From: Paenibacillus_S sp043945595
Lineage (GTDB): Bacteria > Bacillota > Bacilli > Paenibacillales > NBRC-103111
Assembly (NCBI RefSeq): GCF_043945595.1
Contig: NZ_JBIFNP010000001.1
Location: forward strand, 4,340,001 to 4,404,000
Direction of reading: 5' to 3'
Length of the DNA stretch: 64,000 bases
Of this stretch, positions 42,759 through 51,356 are shown piece after piece. Position 1 is the stretch's first letter. Every line of letters begins with the position of its first letter. The notes under the pieces are model-generated. The model was not told the origin of the DNA. It saw only the letters and a program-made list of their open reading frames with translations, and did not search any database. Position numbers and translations under genes: made by a program.

Positions 42759-43181
42759 TTATAACCCAATTTCAGTTTTTTTCAACAACCTCTGGAGCAC
42801 ATCTTCCCAGTGCTCCTTCATGACTTCTCTCATCGCCGCATCGGCCAGATGCTCCTGGTGAAAGCTGACGGTGGTCTTCCCCGTTCCGGCCGGAATCAAC
42901 CGGATCTGCATGGTGGAAGCCTTATGCCAGCCCGGCTTCCGCCAGGTGAGCCGGAGCTGCTGCTGCGGCTTGACGACCCGAATCTCTCCGGTAGCTCCGG
43001 ATTCGGTTTCATAGGAGCGTTTCGGCTCCAGCTGAAGCTCCGCCCCTTCTCCAAGCCAGGAGCGGATGCCCTCCGGCGAAGTAATAGCTTCCCACGCTTC
43101 CTCGGGAGTAAGAGGCAGTGTACGCCTTACTCCGATTTGAAAACCGGCCGATTTCGTCTGTCCCGTAACTTTGGCTTCCAT
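42759..43181 (-). CDS. SRPBCC/AHSA1-domain protein
   Basis: 140 residues of the START-like fold that binds hydrophobic ligands in a cavity; typical segments are LPLTPEEAWEAITSPEGIRS, WLGEGAELQLEP and a C-terminal MKEHWEDVLQRLLKK helix. Function unknown, common in Bacillus. AAGGAG lies before the ATG. Confidence 0.85.
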   Translation of the reverse strand: MEAKVTGQTKSAGFQIGVRRTLPLTPEEAWEAITSPEGIRSWLGEGAELQLEPKRSYETESGATGEIRVVKPQQQLRLTWRKPGWHKASTMQIRLIPAGTGKTTVSFHQEHLADAAMREVMKEHWEDVLQRLLKKTEIGL

Positions 43182-43234
43182 AGTTTTGATAATCTCCTTC
43201 CTAATCGTTCTATTAGGAATAGATTACCATATTA

Positions 43235-44512
43235 TTAGCGCTCCATCATCTGTTCCCGTTTAGGCCCGACGGAGATATACCGGATCGGCACGCCGATGCA
43301 AGCCTCCAGGCGCAGCACATATTGCTTCGCGGCCTCGGGAAGCTCATCGAAGGAACGAGCTTGCGAAATGTCCGATTTCCAGCCCGGCATAGACTCCAGC
43401 ACCGGCTTCGCCCCGTCCAGCTTGGCGCTTACCGGAAACTGCTCCGTCCGTTTTCCGTCCACGTCGTAAGCCGTACAAATCAGAATCTCATCCAGATAAC
43501 CGAGCACATCCAGATTGGTCAGCGCAGCCTCCGTCGCCCCTTGCACCGCGCACCCGTAACGGCTGGCAACCGCATCGAACCATCCCATTCGCCGGGGCCG
43601 GCCGGTCAGCGCTCCGTATTCGCCGGCATCGCCGCCGCGCCGCCGCAGCTCATCCGCTTCCCGGTCCCGCCAGCTCGGTGACGAAGCGACCGGCCCCGAC
43701 GCAGCTGGAGTACGCCTTGACCACGGCCACGACTCTGCGGATTTCATACGGCGGCACGCCCGCCCCGACCGCTGCGAAGCCGGCCAGCGTGGAGGAGGAG
43801 GTCGAGTAAGGATAAATGCCATGATCCGGGTCCTCAGCGCGCCCAGCTGCCCTTCGACAAGCACCTGCTCGCCTCGCTTCAATGCGGATTGAAGCAGGCT
43901 TGCCGTGTCGCACACAAAAGGCTTCAGCCGCTCCGCCAGCACAGCCAGCTCGTCCATGATGTCCGCAACCTGCAGAGGAGCTTGATGGTATAAATGCTGG
44001 GTCAGCACATTTTTGGCTTCAAGGGAGGCTTCCAGCCGCTTCCGCAGCCGGGCCCTGTCGTACAAATCCGCCGCCTGAATCCCCAGCTTGCTATATTTGT
44101 CCGCATAAAACGGCGCTATACCGGACTTCGTCGAGCCGAATTGCCGTACTCCCAGACGCTCTTCCTCCCAGGCATCCAACAGCTTATGATAAGGCATAAC
44201 AAGCTGCACCCGGTCTGAAATCCGCAGAACCGGCTCAGGAACCCCTCTTGCTATAAGCCCTTCCCGCTCCCGCAGGAAATCGTCCGCATTGAACGCGACT
44301 CCCGGTCCGATAACATTGATGATACCGGGGTAAAATACGCCGGACGGCAAAATATGCAGCGCGAATTTGCCGAACTCGTTAATGATCGTATGACCTGCAT
44401 TGCTCCCGCCTTGAAATCGAACGACAAAGCCGGACTCGGCAGCCAGCGCATCCGTAATTTTCCCTTTGCCTTCATCGCCCCAATTAGCCCCTACGATAGC
44501 CGTTATTCCCAT
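43235..44512 (-). CDS. Adenylosuccinate synthetase paralogue (PurA-like), internal frame shift pair
   Basis: Single open frame over the whole span, but between about 43660 and 43832 the reading is wrong: the neighbouring frame gives the conserved DPDHGIYPYSTSSSTLAG and AYSSCVGAGRFVTELAG. One G missing near 43831 and one extra near 43660 explain it. P-loop NWGDEGKGK, GGSNAGHTI, GSTKSGIAPFYADKY and TGRPRRMGWFDAV are those of PurA, which joins IMP and Asp with GTP. AYSSCVGAG replaces the usual AYTTRVG(D/A)G, so it looks like a divergent paralogue. Divergent from a LysR gene, an unusual setting for the housekeeping enzyme. Confidence 0.82.
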   Translation of the reverse strand: MGITAIVGANWGDEGKGKITDALAAESGFVVRFQGGSNAGHTIINEFGKFALHILPSGVFYPGIINVIGPGVAFNADDFLREREGLIARGVPEPVLRISDRVQLVMPYHKLLDAWEEERLGVRQFGSTKSGIAPFYADKYSKLGIQAADLYDRARLRKRLEASLEAKNVLTQHLYHQAPLQVADIMDELAVLAERLKPFVCDTASLLQSALKRGEQVLVEGQLGALRTRIMAFILTRPPPPRWPASQRSGRACRRMKSAESWPWSRRTPAASGPVASSPSWRDREADELRRRGGDAGEYGALTGRPRRMGWFDAVASRYGCAVQGATEAALTNLDVLGYLDEILICTAYDVDGKRTEQFPVSAKLDGAKPVLESMPGWKSDISQARSFDELPEAAKQYVLRLEACIGVPIRYISVGPKREQMMER

Positions 44513-44643
44513 AATTCCTCATCCCTTCGGTTGATTTCGGTTACGAATGTATTATATTCTGGAAATGGATATAAGAATAATGAATCGTTTTGATATTCGA
44601 TATAAAACAAATTGATATCCAGGTTTGTTAGGGGGAACTTGCG

Positions 44644-45528
44644 GTGAATTTGGAATGGTATAAGGTTTTCTATCAAGCCGCGCTAACCGGAAGCTTGTCC
44701 AAGGCGGCCGAAGCGCTGTATATTACTCAGCCTGCGGTTACGCACTCTATCAAGCAGCTGGAGCAGCATTTGGGAGGCCAGCTGTTTTTCCGGACTTCCA
44801 AAGGAGTACAGCTGACGGAGGAAGGACGCGTCCTGTTTCGATATATCGAGCAGGCGTTCAACTTCATTACGACAGGAGAACAAAAGCTCGCAGAGCTTCA
44901 TGATTTGATGAGCGGCGAAATCAAAATCGGCGCCGGCGACACGCTGTGCCGTCATTATTTGCTGCCTTATTTACAAAGCTTTCATGCCCGGTATCCCGAC
45001 ATTAAAATCCAGGTGACCAACCGGACGTCGCCGGAGACGATCAAGCTGCTCAAGGAAGGCCGAATCGATCTGGGCATCGTTCATTTACCGGTCCAGGAAG
45101 ACCGCATCCATATTCGGGAAAGCCTCGTCATTCAGGACTGCTTTGCGGCCGGGGAAAGCTATCGCGAGCTGGAAGGCCGCCCTATCCCCCTATCTGAATT
45201 GAACCGGTTTCCGCTCATTTTATTGGAGCAGGGAAGCAGCACCCGTGCCTATATCGATGCGTACGCCGCCTCGCATGGGGTTACGTTAAAGCCCGAAATT
45301 GAGCTGGGCAGCATCGATTTGCTGGCCGAATTTGCCAAGACGGGGCTGGGCATTGCCTGCATTATTCAAAATTTTGCCGGGCCCGAGCTGAACGCAGGGG
45401 ATGCCGGTCTTTTTGAGATCCGGCTGGAGCCGCCGATTCCTCCGAGAAAGGTCGGTATCGTCACATTGAAGGATGTGCCGCTGTCCGCCGCGGCCAAACG
45501 TTTTATAGACCGGCTGCTGGAAGCATAG
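44644..45528 (+). CDS. LysR-family transcriptional regulator
   Basis: 294 residues. The N-terminal winged HTH is evident: WYKVFYQAALTGSLSKAAEA, LYITQPAVTHSIKQLEQHLG, FFRTSKGVQLTEEG. The C-terminal effector domain has two alternating alpha/beta subdomains (IKIGAGDTLCRHYLLPYLQS onward). GTG start at 44644 after AGGGGGAA. Divergent from the purA-like gene with 130 bases between; LysR proteins usually control the divergent neighbour in response to a small molecule. Confidence 0.93.
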   Translation: MNLEWYKVFYQAALTGSLSKAAEALYITQPAVTHSIKQLEQHLGGQLFFRTSKGVQLTEEGRVLFRYIEQAFNFITTGEQKLAELHDLMSGEIKIGAGDTLCRHYLLPYLQSFHARYPDIKIQVTNRTSPETIKLLKEGRIDLGIVHLPVQEDRIHIRESLVIQDCFAAGESYRELEGRPIPLSELNRFPLILLEQGSSTRAYIDAYAASHGVTLKPEIELGSIDLLAEFAKTGLGIACIIQNFAGPELNAGDAGLFEIRLEPPIPPRKVGIVTLKDVPLSAAAKRFIDRLLEA

Positions 45529-45653
45529 ACAAATATAAGCCCCTCGCAAGCTTCCTATGCTAGTTTATAACTCTATTTATCCTATTATATATTGTAATTT
45601 AAACAGGTATATCATATAATCGTTTTTACGACTATAGATGGAGTGACAGCAGA

Positions 45654-46502
45654 GTGACGCATAACGATGAGCATCGATTACATACACTAGGACAATTTTT
45701 GAAAAAGACCCGTACCCGGCTTACACCGGCCGCAGCCGGTATTTCCGTTACGGGCCGACGCAGGACGCCCGGCCTCCGCCGCGAGGAGGTGGCGCAGATC
45801 GCAGGCGTAAGCACCACCTGGTATACTTGGCTGGAGCAAGGGAGATCGATCCAGGTCTCCTCCCAGGTGCTGGAACGGGTCGCCACAGCGCTGCAGCTGA
45901 GTCCGGAGGAACGGAGCTATCTGTTTCTGCTGGCCAATCCGCAGGCCGCGGATATTTTTGCCGATCAGCCCGAGGCTATCCATCCCACCCTTCAGCGCAT
46001 TCTGGATTATTTGAATCCCTGTCCCGCCTTTATCGCGGACCGCAGATGCAATATCGTAGGCTGGAACCAGGCGGCGGGAGCCATGCTCGGAAATATCGGC
46101 CCTCTGAGCCAGGAAGAACGTAACATCGTCTGGCTTTCTCTCATGAAGCAGGAATTAAGGGAGATCGTGGTCAACTGGGAAGATTTCGCCAACGACTTTA
46201 TTTCCATACTTCGCAATTATTCCAGCCAATACCAGGGCGATCCCTGGTACCAGGAATTTATCGAGCACTGCGGAAGAATTCATCCCAAGTTTCACAGCCT
46301 GTGGCAGCATAATGATATCCGAACGCTTCCTAAAACCGTGCGTGAATTTAAGCACCCGCAAGTCGGAAGCATGCGCTTCGAAATTACTTCGTTTCAGGTG
46401 TATGCCCATGCGGATCTTCGGTGCTGTGTCTATACGCCTCTGCCCGATTCCGGAACCGAGGCCAAGATGAGAAAACTGCTGAAGCCGACAGCCGTTTCAT
46501 AA
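45654..46502 (+). CDS. XRE-family regulator with MmyB-like ligand-binding domain
   Basis: 282 residues. The HTH lies at about 10-75 (LGQFLKKTRTRLTPAAAGIS, GLRREEVAQIAGVSTTWYTW, LEQGRSIQVSSQVLERVA) and the C-terminal MmyB-like region includes NPCPAFIADRRCNIVGWNQA, SSQYQGDPWYQEFIEHC and HPQVGSMRFEITSFQVYA. Such regulators are widespread in Actinobacteria and Firmicutes and respond to fatty-acid-like ligands in the one characterised case. GTG start; no obvious partner gene. Confidence 0.9.
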   Translation: MTHNDEHRLHTLGQFLKKTRTRLTPAAAGISVTGRRRTPGLRREEVAQIAGVSTTWYTWLEQGRSIQVSSQVLERVATALQLSPEERSYLFLLANPQAADIFADQPEAIHPTLQRILDYLNPCPAFIADRRCNIVGWNQAAGAMLGNIGPLSQEERNIVWLSLMKQELREIVVNWEDFANDFISILRNYSSQYQGDPWYQEFIEHCGRIHPKFHSLWQHNDIRTLPKTVREFKHPQVGSMRFEITSFQVYAHADLRCCVYTPLPDSGTEAKMRKLLKPTAVS

Positions 46503-46544
46503 AATGGCCCTCTGTACTTCTGCATTCATTCCCCGGGAAATAGC

Positions 46545-46583
46545 AAAGAGACCGCTTCTGGACGATCAAGAAGCGGTCTTTTT
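46545..46583 (+). terminator. Terminator of the XRE-regulator gene
   Basis: AGACCGCTTCT pairs with AGAAGCGGTCT, followed by TTTTTG. Confidence 0.85.
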
Positions 46584-46678
46584 GTGCCTAAAGCCGCGTT
46601 TCCGCAGCAGGAAATAAGTGGTATATTACAGGTAACCGATTATTTTCTACCTATTTCATAAATAAAGGGGATCCGATT

Positions 46679-47498
46679 ATGCCGTTATATCAGACCAAAG
46701 CCAAGAGAACTGCTTTAGAAGATCCATTGGCTGAACACGCCGCCCATTCCTCGAAAGCCAACGAGCTGTCTACTGCCGGCTCCCTATCCATGCCGGCCGG
46801 CAAACAAGCCGCTCTGCAGCTGCAGCGCACGCTTGGAAACCGCGCCACCGCCCAGTGGCTGCAGCGTTCGGCCAAGCCTGCCGCCGATTCGGCCTCTGGC
46901 ATGGCTATTCAAAGAACCGTTGCGATAGGCGATACGGTATACGATTCCGGCAACATGAGAACCTTACTCGATCTCATCGGCCAAGAGATGAGCAAGAGCT
47001 ATCCGACCGCCAAGGCGAAGCGAGGCCCGTTGCAGCTGATTCGAAGCGGCGGCCTGTATAACTTCCATACCATTCATGAAGTGATAGATTATATGATCGC
47101 CGATGAGGAACCGGCGCTGCAGCCCCAGCAGCAGGAACGGCCTGCCATGACGAAGTCTTACGGCGCCGAGCACGGCGACCTGCATTTTGGCGCTAAGCCT
47201 ACCGTAAAGAAAGCCAAATCGGACCTTGGAGAAAGGCGATGCGCTCACACTGATGGAAGCCGAAATCGACAAGCACATGGACCGCTTGATTAACGAGTCC
47301 GACACGGAAGGCTGGACTTCCTGGTATATCGGCGGCGACGCCGGGGATATGATCGGCAACTCCGTAGCCGGCGCCGTATCCACCTTCTGCATTCAAGCGC
47401 AGGTGAATTTACAAGAAAATACGATCAGCTATCACGGATATCCGGATCAAAGACTGCTTAAAGTCGGCGCGGGCCGATCGAAAAGCACCATATCCTAA
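46679..47498 (+). pseudogene. LQRxxGNRA-motif protein, frameshifted
   Basis: About 272 residues after removing one extra T near 47225. The N-terminus carries AALQLQRTLGNRATAQWLQR, the motif at the start of many DUF4157-type and eCIS-associated cargo/toxin proteins. After it come VAIGDTVYDSGNMRTLLDLI, LQLIRSGGLYNFHTIHEVID and, in the second frame, KGDALTLMEAEIDKHMDRLI, WYIGGDAGDMIGNSVAGAVS; the C-terminal part resembles no family I know. No contractile-injection or secretion genes are in the window. A role as an exported or loaded effector is inference from the motif alone. Confidence 0.55.
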
Positions 47499-47510
47499 CA
47501 TCCCGCGGGA

Positions 47511-49320
47511 CTAGCCCTCGGCCTCCTCGCCGTGATACCACAAGTGCCTCAGCTCTTCGCTCGTCTTCAGCAGCTCGTCGAGCGCTCCCTCGGCCTCGAT
47601 CCGGCCGTCCTTCAGCACAATAATATGATCCGCATGCGCAAGCGCGGTCTTGCGGTGCGAGATGACAAGGCAGGTCGCCTCCCGCTGCTCGTACAGCCGC
47701 TCCCACAGCTTGCGCTCCGTCTCGACGTCCAGCGCGCTGGACAGGTCGTCGAAGACGAGCAGCTCGGCTTCCCGCACGAACATCCGGGCGGCTGCCGTCC
47801 GTTGGGCCTGCCCGCCGGACAGCTTGACGCCGCGGGGGCCGATCACCGTATCCAGGCCGTGCTGCAGCCGGCGGATATCGCCCTCCAGCACGGCGGAATG
47901 AATCGCCCCCTGAAGCCTGCTTCCCGCCGTTCCCTCTTCCATGCCCAGCAATATATTGCTGCGCAGCGTATCGCTGTACAGCCTCGGAACCTGGGGCGTA
48001 TAGGCGCTGTGCGGCGGAATAAAGAAATCGCTCGGATCGGCAACCGGCTTTCCGTTCCATCGGATCACGCCTTCATTGGGAGGCAGCAAGCCGAGCAGCG
48101 TACCGGACCAAGGTCGTTTTTCCCGAGCCGATCCGGCCCGTAATGACGGTGAACGATCCCTTAGGAATATTCAGCGATATGTTCTCAATCCCTCTGCCCG
48201 TCTCCGGGTACCGGTAGCTAAGCCCCGCGACCTCCAGCCTCTGCAGCCGGTCTTCTTCAGATACAGCCCCTTGAACGGAACCGGCAGCCGCCTTACGGGC
48301 GAGAGCCGCTTCTTCCTCAACCTGCTTCGACCGCAAATACAGCGGGTTCGGCTCCACCATCTTGTTCTCATCCGTTCCCTGCAGCAGCTCGGCCAGCCTG
48401 ACTTTGGCGACGGTGCACTGCTTGAAATAGGTTAGGAATTTCCCGAAGTTCTGAATGAATTGCGTGACGAAGGTCAAGTAATAGACGAACAAGGCGAAAT
48501 CGCCGACAGAGAAGCTGCCGTCGCGCATCGATTGCGCCGCTAACAGCAGAATAAAGCCGGTGCCGATGTTGACCGTATTGGAGAACACCGCATCCAGCAT
48601 CTGCGTCAGCAGCTGGTCCTTCAGCATCGCTTGCCGGCGGTTGTCGTTCAGCTTGCGGAACCGGTGAATGACACGGTCGTCCGCCCCGGCCACCTGGATG
48701 GACTGCACGGCGCTGAACATCTCGCTGATGGCCCCCGTTACTTGGCTCGTCGCTTCCCGGCTCGCTGCGCGGTATTTCTGCAGCAGTGTCGTCGACAGCT
48801 GGGCAATGGTCACGACGATAACCAGCGGAACGAATACCCACGTCGTCATCGCGGCGTTAATCTTGTATAAAATGGTAAAGGAGACCAGCGCAAAGCAGGT
48901 CATGCCGAGCGCGTCCACCGACCAGCTGATCGTTTCCTCCACCTGATCCACATCATCGCGGAAGCTGCTGATCGCTTCGCCCGGCGAGCAGGGAATCGCC
49001 TTCGCTCCCGGCTCCCTCAGTATATGGCTGAGTATATTTCTTCTCAGCAGGGCGCCGACCCGGAAACGGAATTGAACGTCCGTAATGAATCCCAGTATAA
49101 TCAGCATCGCTCTGCCGAGCGCGGAGGCGATCAGCAGTATAATCAGGGTCGTAATACTGAACCTGTAGGCCGCCCCCCCGGACAGTGTATCGAAAAATTG
49201 CTTCGTGATCCATCCCGGCACGATAGGCGCCAAATAGATCAGCGTCCAGGCCAGCGCATTCAGCACGTAAAGCCCCGGCCGGTAACGCATCAGCTTCCAC
49301 AGAAAAGTCCAGGTGCTCAT
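47511..49320 (-). pseudogene. ABC exporter subunit B (degenerate ATP site), one frameshift
   Basis: About 603 residues after correction: six membrane helices, then a nucleotide-binding domain. Walker A GRIGSGKTT, canonical signature VKLSGGQAQRTAAAR, Walker B AELLVFDDLSSALD with Asp where the catalytic Glu is expected. An extra base near 48104 breaks the frame just after Walker A (LVRTLLGLLPPNEGVIRWNG is restored in the neighbouring frame). The start at 49320 overlaps the stop of the partner gene by four bases. Together with the next gene it forms a heterodimeric exporter with one degenerate site. Substrate unknown; BmrCD/LmrCD-like drug export is the closest analogy. Confidence 0.88.
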
Positions 49321-51074
49321 GCCAGCATCTCCTCCATTCCGACCTGCAGCATCTGATAGTAACGTGAGCCGCTGTCCGCCGCCAGGCATATCCGCTCCCC
49401 ATACTCTATCACCCGGCCCTGGTCCAGAATAAGAATCTCATCCGCGCGCTGGATGGTAGACAGCCTGTGAGCGATCACGATACAGGTTCGGTTGACCAGC
49501 AGCCGGCTGATGGCCTTTTCGATCTTTTGCTCGGTAGCCGGGTCGAGGCGCGACGAGGCTTCATCCATAATAATGAGCCCCGGATCCGACAGGAAGACGC
49601 GGGCAAAGGAGAGCAGCTGCGCTTCCCCGGCGGACACGCCGCCGCCCCCGGACTCCAGCTCGCTGTCGAGGCCGGCCGGCAGGGATTGAAGCCAATCTCC
49701 CAAGCCAAGCTCTTCCAGCACCGAAGCAATCCGGTCATCCGGGATCTCGTCGTCGAAAAACGTGAGATTGTCCCGGACCGTTCCTTGGAAAATCTCAATG
49801 TTCTGCGTCACCATGCCGACCCGGCTTCTTAAATCGCTGAGCGCGGCTGCTCGCAGATCGACGTGCTCCAGCAGGATGCCGCCTTCACGCGGGTCATAGA
49901 AGCGGAGCAGCAGCCGCGCAAGGGTCGTCTTGCCGCTCCCGGTGCGTCCCAGCACCCCAAGCACCTTGCCGCGCTGCAAGTGAAAATCGATGTCGTGCAG
50001 CGTCGTGCTGTTCTCCTCGTAGCCGAACTCTACGCCGTCGAAGGTCACCGATAACGGTCCCTTCGGAATCGGCTGCCCGATCCCGTCTTGAATCGCCGAC
50101 TCGGTTTGCAGCAGCTCGCGGATTCGAACGATGCTGGCATCCGCTTTTTGCAGGTCTTCCATCTGCGTACGGATTTTTTCAATCGGCTTCGACATCAGCT
50201 CCGTGTAATAAAAGATCATATACACCGTACCGAGTGTGATAGAGCCCTGCTTCCACAAATAAGCGCTTAGCGCAAAGGCAACGGCATTGCCGATCGTGAA
50301 CACGACCAGCGTTGTAATCCACATCGATGCCCAGCCGAAAAAGGCTTTGACCCTTATCGGCATCCATTCGCGGATCAGCTGGTAAAACCGGTGCATGACA
50401 TAACCGGTCGCCCCGTTCGCGCGCGTATCCTCCGTCCCCTCCAAATGCTCGCCGAGGAAGCCGTAAAACTTCGAGCTCATCTGCCGCAGATTTCCCCAAT
50501 GGGGCACCGCATATTGGCGGACATGCTGAATCGCGAGCATCGCCAGGACGACAAACAGCGTCATCCCCGCTCCAATCAGCCAGCCCTCGCGGAACAGCAG
50601 CACCAGCATGCCCGCGACCAGCAGCAGGTTGCTGAGCAGCGTAACGACGAAGTTCGAGAAGAAATTCGCCAGGTTGTTAATGTCGCCGTCAACCCGCTCA
50701 ATAATAGCGCCGGAGGTATGCGACTTATGAAACGACATATCCAGCTTCATGCAGTGTGCCGCGACATCGCCCCGCAGCTTGTTCGTCGCGATCCATCCGA
50801 CATTTTCCCCGATATAGGTAGCCGCCAGGTTCACACCCTGCTGCAGCAAGGATACGGCAATAAACAATCCGGCCGCATACAACAGCGGTGTCGTCGTGGC
50901 CTGCGTCTGCGCGGTATCTATAAAATACCGGATGATCTGCGGGTTCACCAGCTGCATAATAATTCCGGCGATCAAGAGAACCGATAGTCCCGCAATCGCT
51001 TTACGCAGCGGACGCAGATAGTTTTTCAGCAGTCCGGCATATTCCTGAACCGGTATTTTCCGGCTTTTCATCAT
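49317..51074 (-). CDS. ABC exporter subunit A (catalytic ATP site)
   Basis: 585 residues. Six membrane helices (from AIAGLSVLLIAGIIMQLVNP), intracellular loop RVDGDINNLANFFSNF, then the nucleotide-binding domain: Walker A GRTGSGKTT, Q-loop VTQNIEIFQG, degenerate signature GGGVSAGEAQLL, Walker B PGLIIMDEASSRLD with the catalytic Glu, and H-loop IVIAHRLSTI. Its signature is poor but its Walker B is good, the reverse of subunit B, so only one composite site should hydrolyse ATP. First gene of the two-gene operon. Confidence 0.94.
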   Translation of the reverse strand: MMKSRKIPVQEYAGLLKNYLRPLRKAIAGLSVLLIAGIIMQLVNPQIIRYFIDTAQTQATTTPLLYAAGLFIAVSLLQQGVNLAATYIGENVGWIATNKLRGDVAAHCMKLDMSFHKSHTSGAIIERVDGDINNLANFFSNFVVTLLSNLLLVAGMLVLLFREGWLIGAGMTLFVVLAMLAIQHVRQYAVPHWGNLRQMSSKFYGFLGEHLEGTEDTRANGATGYVMHRFYQLIREWMPIRVKAFFGWASMWITTLVVFTIGNAVAFALSAYLWKQGSITLGTVYMIFYYTELMSKPIEKIRTQMEDLQKADASIVRIRELLQTESAIQDGIGQPIPKGPLSVTFDGVEFGYEENSTTLHDIDFHLQRGKVLGVLGRTGSGKTTLARLLLRFYDPREGGILLEHVDLRAAALSDLRSRVGMVTQNIEIFQGTVRDNLTFFDDEIPDDRIASVLEELGLGDWLQSLPAGLDSELESGGGGVSAGEAQLLSFARVFLSDPGLIIMDEASSRLDPATEQKIEKAISRLLVNRTCIVIAHRLSTIQRADEILILDQGRVIEYGERICLAADSGSRYYQMLQVGMEEMLA

Positions 51075-51356
51075 CGTTGCAGCCCCCTTTTGCCTGACCG
51101 TCCATCCCGATCGATATGGAGCTTGCCTTAAGCAAACTCGTCTGACAGACGGCTCCCCGCCGGAACGGACAGCCCTCTATCCTTTATATTGTAAAAATTA
51201 AACATTACGGTACATGTAACTTTAGTGGATAGAGGAACGGACGTCAATGTATTTTTTGGATATAAAAGACCCTCTGTTATCGCTTCCAAAAGTAATGTAT
51301 GGCTCCGCTTGTCCATGCTATAATAGGAGCAATTGTTGAACATAGGAGCCGTGTCT

